Assembly (NCBI RefSeq): GCF_011683915.1
Contig: NZ_JAAQPH010000002.1
Span: 360,749 to 424,748, forward strand
DNA from: Pelagibius litoralis
GTDB lineage: Bacteria; Pseudomonadota; Alphaproteobacteria; Kiloniellales; Kiloniellaceae
Length of the DNA stretch: 64,000 nucleotides
Direction: 5' to 3'
Both the position numbers and the translations under genes were made by a program. The notes below the pieces were generated by a model. That model was not told the origin of the DNA. It ran no database searches and was given only the letters and a program-made list of their open reading frames with translations. Shown in pieces: positions 1 through 8,776 of the stretch. The first letter of the stretch is position 1, and the number at the start of each line of letters is the position of its first letter.

Positions 1-33
1 ACGGCGTCTGGAAACCGATACGGTCTTGAGTGA
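1..33 (+). CDS. possible C-terminal tail of an upstream gene (partial)
   Basis: The first 33 bases are open in frame 1 and end in TGA at 31-33, which overlaps the ATG at 33 as TGATG. That arrangement suggests a translationally coupled upstream gene. Only ten residues are visible, so the product cannot be named. In many Proteobacteria a TonB-dependent siderophore receptor precedes this type of hydroxylase, but nothing here proves it. Confidence 0.3.
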   Translation, partial: TASGNRYGLE

Positions 34-704
34 TGCTTGCGACTATTGACGGGGTGCTCGATTGGCCCGCCTTGAAACAGCTGCGCGCCGCCTTGGCCGA
101 CGGTGCGTTTGTCGACGGACAGACCACGGCAGGCTTTCGGGCAAAAAGAGTTAAACACAACGAGCAGTTAAGCCCCAAGGCTGCGGATCGTAAGTCTCTG
201 GATGATATGATTTTGAATGCGCTGCGTGGCCATGACGACTTCCAGCGACTGGCTTTCCCCAAGGCCATCCAAAGGCCGCTGTTCAGCCGTTACGGCGTCG
301 GGATGAACTATGGCCTCCACGTCGACGACGCTTTGATGGGTAAGGAAAGACGGATCAGGAGCGACCTCTCGGTCACGGTCTTTTTGAATAACCCGGACGA
401 CTACGATGGTGGCGAGCTGGAGATGATGAGCGCCTTCGGGCCCCAGGAGGTCAAGCTGCCCGCCGGATCGGCCGTTCTCTATCCCTCCAGCACTTTGCAC
501 AGGGTCAAACCGGTAGCGGCTGGCGAGCGGCTGGCCGCGGTAACCTGGGTTCAGAGCTTCATTGCCGATCCGGCAAGAAGGGAGATTCTGATCGATGTTG
601 ATCGCATGCGACGGCGACTGACCTCGGTGGATCCTGACGGTGAGGAAACCGACCTCGCATTCAAGACCTACGCCAACCTTCTACGCATGTGGTCCGACGT
701 TTAA
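33..704 (+). CDS. PKHD-type Fe(II)/2-oxoglutarate hydroxylase (PiuC/YbiX family)
   Basis: The product is a cytoplasmic non-haem iron dioxygenase of about 223 residues, the usual family length. The double-stranded beta-helix iron ligands are visible as HVD (about His96 and Asp98) and a distal His near 156 in LHRV, followed by an Arg (GERLAAV) that would bind 2-oxoglutarate. Family members are usually iron-regulated and lie next to TonB-dependent siderophore receptors; the substrate is generally unknown. A GTG at 30 is an alternative start, but the ATG at 33 overlaps an upstream stop and gives the standard N-terminus. Confidence 0.85.
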   Translation: MLATIDGVLDWPALKQLRAALADGAFVDGQTTAGFRAKRVKHNEQLSPKAADRKSLDDMILNALRGHDDFQRLAFPKAIQRPLFSRYGVGMNYGLHVDDALMGKERRIRSDLSVTVFLNNPDDYDGGELEMMSAFGPQEVKLPAGSAVLYPSSTLHRVKPVAAGERLAAVTWVQSFIADPARREILIDVDRMRRRLTSVDPDGEETDLAFKTYANLLRMWSDV

Positions 705-793
705 CTGCTGGGCCGAAGATTACTGTTCTTGGGGGATGATTTCCGTTTCCCGCGGGTTGTCTCAGTAGATCAACCCCAAGCGAGGAAAGCCCC

Positions 794-1780
794 ATGCCGA
801 GCCATTCAACGTCGAAGAATTTGCGCCTGCTTGCAGGCACCAGCCTCTTGGCACTTTCCTTTGCCGCGAGCCCCCTGACGGTATCAATCGATTGGCAGGA
901 CGGCCCATTGACGCTGCAGAGCGCAGAGGCGAAGAGCTGCTTCACCGCAGAGACCCGCGTACTCATGGCGGACGGAAGCGAGAAGCCGATCTGCGAAATC
1001 GTGCCGGGTGATTCGGTTTTGGGTGGCAATGGGCGCATGAACCGGGTCGTCGCGGTAGAGCGTCCCGGCCTGGGTGAGCGCAAGCTGTTCGCCTTCAATG
1101 GTGGCGAAGCCTTCGTGACGGCGGAACATCCTTTTCTGACACCGGCTGGTTGGAAAGCCATCGATCCGATTGCGACCGCCGATGAAAACCCGACTCTGAA
1201 GGTTGCCCGGTTGGCAGTGGGCGACCTGCTCATGGCAGCCTTACCGGCGGGTGCGGAAAGCCAAGGCAATCTGGCTCTGGTAGCGGAAGTGGTGACGCGG
1301 CCTTTACCGTTGGAGCGGATCGAAAGCGTCTCGGCCGATCCCGCCATGCTGGTCTACAACCTTCTGCTGGATGGTGACCATAGCTACATCGCCAATGGCC
1401 TGATCGTGCACAACAAGGGCGGTGAAGGCGGCGAGTCCGGCGGCGGAAATAGTGGTGGCGGCGAACATGGCGGCGGTGAGAGCGGTGAACACGGCGGTGG
1501 TGAGAGCGGTGAACACGGCGGTGGTGAGAGCGGTGAACACGGCGGCGGTGAGAGCGGCGAACACGGCGGCGGTGAGAGCGGCGAACATGGCGGCGGTGAG
1601 AGCGGTGAGCATGGTGAAAGCGGCGAGTCTGCCGAAACCGATGACGATGACGATCATCGTGGGCGCGGCCGAGGTCGGGGCCGTGGCGATGACCAGTATT
1701 TTGCCGATGGCAATGCTCAGGGCGATGGTGAGTTGTCCTCTGATCAGGAGGCGGCTGCCATCAACGAAGGCTGGCAGTAA
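794..1780 (+). CDS. secreted Hint (hedgehog/intein-type) domain protein with octapeptide repeats
   Basis: The 328-residue protein has an N-terminal export signal (about residues 1-47). A Hint domain then runs from Cys49 (CFTAETRV) to His206-Asn207 (IVHN). The start Cys, the internal TAEHP block and the terminal HN are the self-processing residues of Hint domains. A low-complexity tail follows, with six copies of GGGESGEH, an acidic DDDDD patch, an RGRGRG run and a short acidic end. The residue after the HN pair is Lys rather than Ser, Thr or Cys, so N-terminal cleavage or nucleophilic release is more plausible than splicing. The biological role is unknown. Upstream AGGAAAG supports the ATG. 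Confidence 0.75.
   Translation: MPSHSTSKNLRLLAGTSLLALSFAASPLTVSIDWQDGPLTLQSAEAKSCFTAETRVLMADGSEKPICEIVPGDSVLGGNGRMNRVVAVERPGLGERKLFAFNGGEAFVTAEHPFLTPAGWKAIDPIATADENPTLKVARLAVGDLLMAALPAGAESQGNLALVAEVVTRPLPLERIESVSADPAMLVYNLLLDGDHSYIANGLIVHNKGGEGGESGGGNSGGGEHGGGESGEHGGGESGEHGGGESGEHGGGESGEHGGGESGEHGGGESGEHGESGESAETDDDDDHRGRGRGRGRGDDQYFADGNAQGDGELSSDQEAAAINEGWQ
1469..1612 (+). repeat. six in-frame 24-bp tandem repeats (GGGESGEH)
   Basis: Six contiguous 24-bp units start at 1469, 1493, 1517, 1541, 1565 and 1589. They encode the octapeptide GGGESGEH and differ only at synonymous positions (GGC/GGT, CAC/CAT, AAC/AGC variants). The array is in frame with the Hint protein and is a likely hot spot for copy-number change. 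Confidence 0.9.
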
Positions 1781-1826
1781 GCATTTGTGAATATCCTCCG
1801 GCCGCTTCCTCTTCGCCAACAGGCGT

Positions 1827-3023
1827 TCAGTCGTCGGGTCGGCGATGGAGACGTGCGGTCGGGTTCGGGGGCGATGACGTGGGCAAGGTCCAAGCAAGCC
1901 CAAGGCGGGCGTAGTGGGCGGCCCTCAACGGACTCTTGTCCCGCAGTTGTTCCCTGATGCGCCAAACGAGCCCGCGCGCCAGCCCGCGCGCGATCTGCCG
2001 TCCGGTTTCCGACTGCCGGCTGAGCGCCCGGATGCGGTGGGAAATACTTTTATCTTGAAGTATCTCGTCGCATCCGTATTTCGACAGCATGGCACGCTTG
2101 AGTAGGTTCTTTTCTGTGTTGGAGAGTTTCGCTCCCCCAATGCTGGCCGCGGCCTCAAAGTCGTTGAGTGCTGGTTCCCACAGTTTCTTCCGCGCCATGA
2201 TCGCGGCGCGCTGCAGGGTTGCCCGTCTCGTGGCTTCGGGGCCATCGATCCGTCGGGAGGGCAGAAACTCCGACAGGTCGAGTTCTGCGTAGCAGCGTTG
2301 CAGGATTTCTTTGTCGGCTTTTATCCATCTGGCAACGCGCTGATCCGAACTGAAGCGCCCCGAAGCGGTGCCGCGGTACCCGTCATGCTGGCGCTGAAGA
2401 AAGACGATGGTTTCGGTGGCAACCGACCTGGCAACCCGGGCCAGCCGGATCAGCATGTCGTAATCCTGGGAACGGGGCAGTCCTTCGTTGAAAGGGCCGA
2501 CCCGGTCGTAAAGCGATCTCCGCACCAGCATGCCGGGTTGATGAACAAAGAAATCCTCAAGCGTGGCGGTTAGAAAATCATCCGGCGCAGACTGCCGCCA
2601 ATAGCCGGTATCGAAGATGTGTCGGCAGCCGGTTTCCGGATCAACCGAGAAGCGGTTGTAACGGCCATAGGCAAAGCCGGCTTTCCCATCCGTTTTGATT
2701 AGGTCCGTCAGCACGGCGAGGGCATCCGGAAGGACGAGGTCGTCATCATCGACAATCCAGATCAATGGATGTCTGGCCCTTGCCAGGGCCACGTTCAAGC
2801 CCGCGGACTTTCCGCGGTTTGGCATCCTGACGACCTCGACGGCATTCCCGAATCGGCGGAGTGTTTCTTCCGTTCCGTCATTGGACCCGTCGTCGACAAC
2901 GATGATCTGGGCCGGTTGCAACGACTGTGCAAGGATTGCGTTCAAGCACTCCGTAAGGAAAACGGCTCTATTGAACGTCGGAACGACTGCTGTTGTGGAA
3001 AGATCGCCGCTAAATCGCGCCAT
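1827..3023 (-). CDS. family 2 glycosyltransferase
   Basis: This 398-residue protein has a GT-A fold at its N-terminus. VVPTFNR (about 13-19), the nucleotide-binding VVDDGSNDGT (about 42-51) and the metal-binding VDDDD (about 91-95) are all typical of GT2 enzymes. The C-terminal 150 residues are basic and helical, without an obvious second catalytic domain. It is transcribed away from the GT4/GT2/flippase genes across an AT-rich gap. It probably adds one sugar of a surface polysaccharide on the cytoplasmic face; donor and acceptor are not predictable. Confidence 0.85.
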   Translation of the reverse strand: MARFSGDLSTTAVVPTFNRAVFLTECLNAILAQSLQPAQIIVVDDGSNDGTEETLRRFGNAVEVVRMPNRGKSAGLNVALARARHPLIWIVDDDDLVLPDALAVLTDLIKTDGKAGFAYGRYNRFSVDPETGCRHIFDTGYWRQSAPDDFLTATLEDFFVHQPGMLVRRSLYDRVGPFNEGLPRSQDYDMLIRLARVARSVATETIVFLQRQHDGYRGTASGRFSSDQRVARWIKADKEILQRCYAELDLSEFLPSRRIDGPEATRRATLQRAAIMARKKLWEPALNDFEAAASIGGAKLSNTEKNLLKRAMLSKYGCDEILQDKSISHRIRALSRQSETGRQIARGLARGLVWRIREQLRDKSPLRAAHYARLGLAWTLPTSSPPNPTARLHRRPDD

Positions 3024-3328
3024 GCCTCATTCAGTACCCGCTGGCCAAGGGACTTATACCGGGGCGCAGGATCGCCATATTACCTCACCGATGATTTCAA
3101 TGTGATGGGCACTCGATTTCAATTCGGGGGTAGCAACCGAAGGTGCCACACCAACGTATGACTATGCCAAACCGCAGCTACGAAAAAGGCCGTATATATT
3201 TGATTATCAACGAAAATATGCTTTTCTGAATCATCTGAAGCGGTCTGATCAATACGCCGCGTCCCCATCGGTTTATTCATATAGTCGGACTACCGGTTGT
3301 GATCTCTATGTGTCGCGGCGAATGAACA
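3024..3328. other. intergenic, divergent promoter region
   Basis: This 305-base gap lies between two divergent glycosyltransferase genes. It is clearly more AT-rich than its surroundings, especially about 3180-3300, as expected for back-to-back promoters. I see no convincing gene in it. Confidence 0.5.
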
Positions 3329-4690
3329 GTGGTGTCGGGCCTGCCGGATGATATTTTGCAGAGCGCCGGTAGCGCTGAACTGTGGGTAGCCGAACAGTGG
3401 AAGAGCACGCGCTTGCAAGTGGCATTTTTCACCAATGCATTTCCCATGATGTCGGAGCCCTTCATTGCGCTGTCGGCAGCGTCGCTTATCGACCGAGGTC
3501 ACGACGTCGACGTCTACGGTCTGTCAAACGTAACGCCGACAGGTTTTTCTTCCGCACCCTCCGTTCAGGCGAAGCTGCGGGATCGCTTCCGAAACGCGCA
3601 GTGGCCATTGCGCTTCAGCGAACGCATGAAGCAGTTGCCGACAGCGGCGTCTGACTTGGCAAGGCGGCGGGGGATCGCCTCGCTGCCGATCTGGAAGCCG
3701 GGTACCTACCGCCGCAACTGGTCGGACCTCACGGCAGTCTATCAGGCCCGGGTGATCGCCGAGCCTGGTGAGTACGACATTCTCCATTGTCAGTTCGCGA
3801 CACTGGCTGAATACGTCGTCAAACACCGGAGAGCGGGAATCCTGAAGGGCCGGCTTGTGGTCCACTTTCGCGGCTATGACATATCCGAAGTTGTCCAGCG
3901 TTTCGGACCAGACGTCTATGACTACCTCTGGAGCGCGGCGGACCGCTTCATCGCGAACTGCGATCATTTTAAGGAGCGCGCGATCGCCCTGGGCTGTCCC
4001 GCCGACAAGATTGATGTCGTTGGTTCAGGCATCGATTTACAGGGCTTTGCCTATCAGGAGCCGAGAAGCACCGATGGCGGCCCTGTGCAGTGCCTCACGG
4101 TTGGCCGCCTGACTCCCCGAAAAGGTATCCACATCGCGATAGAGGCGCTTCGCCGTCTGGTCGCGGAAGGCTGCGATATCAATCTCGCTATCGTCGGTGA
4201 TGGCGAGCAGCGCCGGGAGCTGGAAGAACAGGCAAGCGCCGGCGGACTCGGTGAGCGCGTGAAATTCCTCGGATCGCGCCCGCACAGTGAGATTCAGACT
4301 TTGCTCGAGGCCAGCCATATCTTCATCGCAGCCTCCCTGACCAGCAGTGCAGGCGGGGTCGACGCGCCGGTGAACACGATCAAGGAAGCCATGGCCGTCG
4401 GCGTACCGACCTGCGCAACCGATCATGGCGGTATACCGGAGTTGGTAGAGGAGGGGAGCACCGGGGTTCTTGCGCGGGAAAACGACCCGGCGAGCCTGGC
4501 GGCGGCCCTCCGGCGCTTGCTGGCCCGCGAAGCAAATTGGCCGACCCTATCCAGGGCCGGTCGTTTACGTGTGGAGCGGGATTACGGAAATGACATCGTT
4601 ACCGACAAACTCCTGAAGGTCTACGAGATGGCGCTTGCCGATCGGGCAAAGCCCGAGCGGATGATTTCACCAGTCCGGGCAGCCCAGTAA
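3329..4690 (+). CDS. family 4 glycosyltransferase (GT-B, WcaL-like)
   Basis: This is a GT-B glycosyltransferase. The N-terminal domain holds FFTNAFPMMSEPFI, seen in colanic-acid-type GT4 enzymes. The C-terminal donor domain holds TVGRLTPRKG and the EX7E-like block KEAMAVG...GGIPELVE. The start is uncertain: GTG at 3329 gives 453 residues, while TTG at 3413 or GTG at 3419, preceded by GGAAGAG at about 3399, would begin directly at the conserved domain. It heads a co-directional group with a GT2 and a flippase, so it likely builds an exported oligosaccharide repeat unit. Confidence 0.85.
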   Translation: MVSGLPDDILQSAGSAELWVAEQWKSTRLQVAFFTNAFPMMSEPFIALSAASLIDRGHDVDVYGLSNVTPTGFSSAPSVQAKLRDRFRNAQWPLRFSERMKQLPTAASDLARRRGIASLPIWKPGTYRRNWSDLTAVYQARVIAEPGEYDILHCQFATLAEYVVKHRRAGILKGRLVVHFRGYDISEVVQRFGPDVYDYLWSAADRFIANCDHFKERAIALGCPADKIDVVGSGIDLQGFAYQEPRSTDGGPVQCLTVGRLTPRKGIHIAIEALRRLVAEGCDINLAIVGDGEQRRELEEQASAGGLGERVKFLGSRPHSEIQTLLEASHIFIAASLTSSAGGVDAPVNTIKEAMAVGVPTCATDHGGIPELVEEGSTGVLARENDPASLAAALRRLLAREANWPTLSRAGRLRVERDYGNDIVTDKLLKVYEMALADRAKPERMISPVRAAQ

Positions 4691-4721
4691 TTCTACTTCA
4701 GCAATCACGAGGTTGCCTGAG

Positions 4722-5783
4722 ATGCCAGACAACATTGAGTTGACAGACAACGCCGTGAAGCCGGTTATTGAAGCGACCATTGTCGTGACACCGCGTGAGC
4801 GCTTTGGGGTTGCGGAAGAATCGCTCTTGAGCATCGTTGGGGACACGGAGGAGCCTTATCAGCTCATCTACCTCGACGGCGCCAGTCCGGCAAAGACCGC
4901 GGCCAAGGTCGCCGCTATCTGCGCAGAACGAGGGTTCCGCTATCTGCGTTACGAAGACTATCTGACGCCGAACCAGGCCAGAAACATCGGCCAGCGCCTC
5001 GTAGAGACAGACTACGTGGTTTTCGTCGATAACGACGTGATCGTATCCAAAGGTTGGTTGGCCGCCCTGATCGCCTGTGCGCGGGAGACGGATGCCGACG
5101 TCGTTGCGCCTCTTACCTGCCAGCGCCTGCCCCTTCACAGCGAGATCCATCAGGCCGGCGGCGAGTTCGCAGAAGACCTGAAGGCTTTTTTGAAGAGCAA
5201 ACCGGAGGAGCGGCGGATTACGGATGTGCATCTGCGTCAGGGCGAGCAGGTGAGGGATGTCGCGCTTCAAAGGGGGGAAACCCAGTGCTGCGAATTTCAC
5301 TGCGCGCTGGTTCGCAAGGATGCTTTTGCACGCTTTGGCGCGCTCGACGAGAATTTGCTCGCCACCAAAGAGCACATCGATTTCTGCATGACGGTCTGGA
5401 CCAAGGGCGGCCGCGTTATGTTCGAGCCGACCGCCGTCGTGACCTATCTGTTCCCAAGCCGGGCGCGGCCCTTGACGAAGGAGGATTGGCCCTACTTTGC
5501 GCTCCGCTGGTCGCCTTTATGGCAGCAAAAGAGCCTCGATCATTTTCAGCGCAAATGGGCATTGTTTGACGATCCGTATTTTGAGAAGCGCAAGGGCATG
5601 CTGCACTTCCGCCATTCGGAGGGTATCGCCAGGCCGGTTCTGCGCCGGGTTCCCCTTCTGCGCAGCAGCTACACGGCCCAGAAGCTGGGTGTCGCTCTGC
5701 TGACCCGGCTTATCGATCTCTGGAGCGCGTGGCTGGCGCGCCGGCAACCGAACACTTTGCCGGCTACGGCAGAGCGCGGCTGA
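4722..5783 (+). CDS. family 2 glycosyltransferase
   Basis: The protein of about 353 residues has a GT2 catalytic core: ATIVVTPRERF near the N-terminus, then VVFVDNDVIVSKGW, where DND is the DXD metal site, and later the acceptor-side block FHCALVRKDAF. The ATG at 4722 is chosen over an in-frame TTG at 4713 because CACGAGG ends about nine bases upstream of it. The 3' end overlaps the region before the flippase start, which suggests one transcript. Its likely role is sugar transfer in the same surface polysaccharide pathway. Confidence 0.82.
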   Translation: MPDNIELTDNAVKPVIEATIVVTPRERFGVAEESLLSIVGDTEEPYQLIYLDGASPAKTAAKVAAICAERGFRYLRYEDYLTPNQARNIGQRLVETDYVVFVDNDVIVSKGWLAALIACARETDADVVAPLTCQRLPLHSEIHQAGGEFAEDLKAFLKSKPEERRITDVHLRQGEQVRDVALQRGETQCCEFHCALVRKDAFARFGALDENLLATKEHIDFCMTVWTKGGRVMFEPTAVVTYLFPSRARPLTKEDWPYFALRWSPLWQQKSLDHFQRKWALFDDPYFEKRKGMLHFRHSEGIARPVLRRVPLLRSSYTAQKLGVALLTRLIDLWSAWLARRQPNTLPATAERG

Positions 5784-5797
5784 AAGCGGCGGGATCT

Positions 5798-7291
5798 ATG
5801 GGACGGGCCCGAAAGCTGATCGGCCAAACGATCTGGGCATCGATGGGTCAGTTCGTCCAGTTGGTGGTCGGATTGATCGGCTTGATCATTCTCGTCAGGA
5901 TCCTGGGGCCGGAGACCTATGGCCTCTTTGCGCTTGGCTTGCTGTTCATAAACCTTGCGGAAGTTTTCGTCGGCGGGCACGCGGCCGACGGCGTGGTGCA
6001 GAAGGAAGACCTCAGCGAGGCGGAGAAAACAGCCACCTATGCCGCGCTCATGGCCACCGGCGGGCTCTGCGCCTCCATCATCATTGCGTCCGCCGGGCTC
6101 GTCGCGGCGGTGTTCGACGCGCCGTCCTTGATCGCCCTTCTGCCTGTCATGGCGGCGCTGCCTGTTCTGACAGCGGCTGTCAGCGTTCCAAACCAGCTCC
6201 TGGTTCGTGATTTACGGTTTGCCGCTTTGGCCAAGGCCTCGGCAACGGCGAGTCTGCTGGCGGTTTGTGTCGGGATTTTTCTGGCCGTTGCCGGTTATGG
6301 GATCTGGAGCCTGCTCTGGATGGAGTTGGCGCGCCGCGCGGCGATGCTGGTCTTGGTCCACATCGCGACAAAGTGGCTGCCCGGTGCGGCCTTTTCGCGG
6401 CGCGACCTTTGGCCGATGCTGCGGTTTGCGGTCCGGCGTATCGAGAACAAGGGATTGCATTACATCTCGGTGGAGGCGCTGCCGCGCGGTTTCATCGGTT
6501 ATGTTCTCGGTGCCGAGGCTCTGGGTTACTTTGCCGTGGCCCGCCGTTTTCTGGGCCAGTTGAACGGGGTTCTCAGCGGGCCGGTCTCGGCCGTCAGCTT
6601 CCCGGCAGCCGCAAGGCTGCAGTCCAGCCCGGCGCTCCTGGAACGCCTGATCGTATCGGTGATCCGCGTTTCCACCTGGACATTCTGGCCCGCCTTGCTG
6701 GGGGCCATCGTCATTGCACCGGTTTTGTTTCCGATCATGCTCGGCGAGAACTGGGGCGCTTCGATCGCGGTGATGCAGATTCTTGCGCTCGCCGCGCTCC
6801 GTTCACCCATCGTCGGGTTCTCGACCGCCGTTCTAACCGCCTTCGGCGCCATGGGCGACATCAGCCGGGTCCACATCGCCGCGATCGTTATCGGTGCCAT
6901 CGGCTGCATCATCGGTATTCAGTTCGGCTTGATCGGGATTGCTGCGGCCTTGGCCTTTCGGCAATGGCTGCTTTGGCCGGTCATCGCATTTTTCGTGAAG
7001 AAGCGGACCGGCTTCGCGCCGCTGCGACAGGTCACCATCATGCTGCAGGCCGCCGTACCGGCGCTTGTGATGGCGGCGGCAGTGCTCTCTCTGCGCCTGG
7101 CCCTTGATGGCCTGGTGGCACCGATGATCGAACTCCTGGTTCTCATCGCCAGCGGCGTCTTCGTCTACCTGCTCGCCTGGTTGGCCTGGAACGGCGCCGC
7201 GCGGGCCAGCGCCCTTGAAGCCGTGACGGGATTGCTCCGTGGTGACCGCGACGCCGCCACACGCTCCCTGAAGGCCGTCATCGCGCCCTGA
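5798..7291 (+). CDS. polysaccharide flippase (MOP superfamily, Wzx-like)
   Basis: This is an integral membrane protein of about 497 residues with 12-14 predicted hydrophobic segments. It opens with the family N-terminus GQTIWASMGQFVQLVVGLIGL and then ILGPETYGLFAL, as in oligosaccharide-lipid translocases. The ATG at 5798 follows GGCGGG and is preferred to the GTG at 5729 inside the previous gene. It would flip undecaprenyl-linked repeats made by the neighbouring transferases across the inner membrane. No polymerase is recognised in the window. Confidence 0.87.
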   Translation: MGRARKLIGQTIWASMGQFVQLVVGLIGLIILVRILGPETYGLFALGLLFINLAEVFVGGHAADGVVQKEDLSEAEKTATYAALMATGGLCASIIIASAGLVAAVFDAPSLIALLPVMAALPVLTAAVSVPNQLLVRDLRFAALAKASATASLLAVCVGIFLAVAGYGIWSLLWMELARRAAMLVLVHIATKWLPGAAFSRRDLWPMLRFAVRRIENKGLHYISVEALPRGFIGYVLGAEALGYFAVARRFLGQLNGVLSGPVSAVSFPAAARLQSSPALLERLIVSVIRVSTWTFWPALLGAIVIAPVLFPIMLGENWGASIAVMQILALAALRSPIVGFSTAVLTAFGAMGDISRVHIAAIVIGAIGCIIGIQFGLIGIAAALAFRQWLLWPVIAFFVKKRTGFAPLRQVTIMLQAAVPALVMAAAVLSLRLALDGLVAPMIELLVLIASGVFVYLLAWLAWNGAARASALEAVTGLLRGDRDAATRSLKAVIAP

Positions 7292-7327
7292 CCGAGCGGA
7301 GGAGGGCGGCTACGCCCGCTTGGTTTG

Positions 7328-7828
7328 TCATAGCTCCAACAGACTTGTAATCCAGCCTGCCGCGTAGAGGCCGAGGCCGAAAACGCCGTGCGTGACCAGG
7401 CTGCGCAAGCGCGCGGCGGCAGGCTGGGGTGTGCGGCTGGCAGCGATGCCGGCGCCCATGCCCGGCTGCATTATCAGGAAGGGGGCCGCCACGCTGCCGA
7501 TCCCCACGATCAGCGCCGGGCCGAGCGTCGGGTGACGGGCCCAATCGGGGCCCCAGATGGCGAGCAACACGGCGGCGAAGACGATGCCGATCAGATAGTG
7601 GGCGACCCAGCCAATCAGGCGCTCACCCGGCACCGGTAGCGAGGCGGCGATAGGATTATGGCGAAAGCGCCCGCGCGTCAGCCAGACGAGCCAGCGGCCC
7701 ACCAGAGCGTAGTCCAGCGAAGGGCTATCGAACAGCCATGCCCTGGCAGCCGCCCAGAGATCCATGACCGCCGTCGCGCCGGCCCCGATTAGAAGAGCGT
7801 ACAGAAGATATTCGATCGCCTCAGGCAT
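7328..7828 (-). CDS. DUF2938 family membrane protein
   Basis: This 166-residue inner-membrane protein has about four hydrophobic segments. The conserved N-terminal GAGATAVMDLW and the central PVPGERLIGWVAHYLIG are typical of DUF2938. The function is not known. Its start overlaps the end of the methyltransferase gene by eight bases, so the two form an operon that is probably controlled by the MerR-type operator upstream of the methyltransferase. Confidence 0.8.
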   Translation of the reverse strand: MPEAIEYLLYALLIGAGATAVMDLWAAARAWLFDSPSLDYALVGRWLVWLTRGRFRHNPIAASLPVPGERLIGWVAHYLIGIVFAAVLLAIWGPDWARHPTLGPALIVGIGSVAAPFLIMQPGMGAGIAASRTPQPAAARLRSLVTHGVFGLGLYAAGWITSLLEL

Positions 7829-8702
7829 CGCCCTTTCCCTTCGGCATGGTCGAGCGGGACGGTGCTCTGGCGCCGGCCATCCAGCAGGCTGCGGTAAAGC
7901 GGACTTCCGCGCCCTTCACGTAGGGATCAAAGGCTGTGCGGACCGTCTCGATGACCTGGGCGCGGGTCCGCTCGTCAGTCTCCTGCAGGATCTGGCCCAG
8001 AGGACCGATCCGGGTGAAGTAATGAATCAGGTCCTTTTCGAGGAAGCTGCAGGCGAGGTCGACGGGTCGGATCTCGATCTCGGCCCAGCCGCTTTGCTGC
8101 AAGACGCGGCGGCCAACGGCTTCTTCCGCAAAGGCGAGGGGGCCAGGCGCGCCCACGCGACGGGCAGGGATATCCGGCAGCAGCGGTGCCGACGCGCGCT
8201 CCGGTGTCGTCAGGAACGGATTCTCTTCAGGCCCCCGCCACGCGATGAAGCTTAGCGCCGCTTTCTCCCGGGCGGCATGCCGCAGGTTCTCAAAGGCCCG
8301 GACGGGGTTATCGAAGAACATCACACCAAGGCGCGAGACGATCACGTCAAACCCGGCGGGCTCAAAACCGTAGGCCTGTGCGTCGGCGCAGATGAACGCC
8401 GCCGGCAGGCCTGCGCGGTCGGCACGGGCCTGCGCGGCTGCGATCATCGGTTCCGAAACGTCCATACCGACGCAGCGCCCGTGTTCTCCGACCTTTCGCG
8501 CAACCGCCAACGTTGTGCTGCCTGTGCCGCAGCCAACGTCCAGAACTCGGTGTCCGGCAGCGACGGCAGGCGTTTCAAGAAGCAGATCCTCAAGCGGCGC
8601 GAACATCTGATCGAGTACGGGCTGTACATCGACCCAGGCACGCCCGGTCATGCCGTTCCAATGCTCTACCTGCGCGCTGTTGGCCCCATATGGCGTATCC
8701 AT
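7821..8702 (-). CDS. class I SAM-dependent methyltransferase
   Basis: Residues about 40-70 hold the SAM-binding motif I LDVGCGTGSTT, followed by VGMDVSEPM and FDVIVSRLGVMFF, typical of class I methyltransferases of the UbiE/COQ5-like type. The start at 8702 is supported by GGGAGG directly upstream; a longer in-frame start at 8756 would run into the operator. It is about 293 residues. The substrate is unknown. It is divergent from a MerR regulator and co-transcribed with a DUF2938 membrane protein, which suggests an inducible stress or detoxification unit. Confidence 0.82.
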   Translation of the reverse strand: MDTPYGANSAQVEHWNGMTGRAWVDVQPVLDQMFAPLEDLLLETPAVAAGHRVLDVGCGTGSTTLAVARKVGEHGRCVGMDVSEPMIAAAQARADRAGLPAAFICADAQAYGFEPAGFDVIVSRLGVMFFDNPVRAFENLRHAAREKAALSFIAWRGPEENPFLTTPERASAPLLPDIPARRVGAPGPLAFAEEAVGRRVLQQSGWAEIEIRPVDLACSFLEKDLIHYFTRIGPLGQILQETDERTRAQVIETVRTAFDPYVKGAEVRFTAACWMAGARAPSRSTMPKGKGDA

Positions 8703-8741
8703 GCAACCTCCCTCGGCTTGCTTTTGAAAAGCGATGGCCGC

Positions 8742-8775
8742 AGAGTGCCACTTCAAGTCGACTTGAGGTCAATAG
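8742..8775 (-). promoter_or_regulatory. MerR-class promoter/operator resembling a SoxR box
   Basis: The 20-bp near-perfect inverted repeat ACTTCAAGTCGACTTGAGGT (8750-8769) closely matches the classical SoxR operator arms CCTCAAGT/ACTTGAGG. On the minus strand it sits in a 19-bp spacer between TTGACC (8767-8772) and a weak -10, CACTCT (8742-8747). The long spacer is the hallmark of MerR-activated promoters. Transcription would start about 33 bases before the methyltransferase. The adjacent MerR gene is the obvious regulator. Confidence 0.7.
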
Positions 8776-8776
8776 G

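Noticed and set aside
1469..1612. CRISPR-like array
   Set aside because: The 24-bp units are directly adjacent, without spacers, and are in frame inside a coding gene. No CRISPR array or cas gene was found in the window.
1304..1903. 199-residue minus-strand frame with Ala/Thr repeats
   Set aside because: It is the reverse of the Hint protein repeat region; the repeats read naturally as GGGESGEH on the plus strand.
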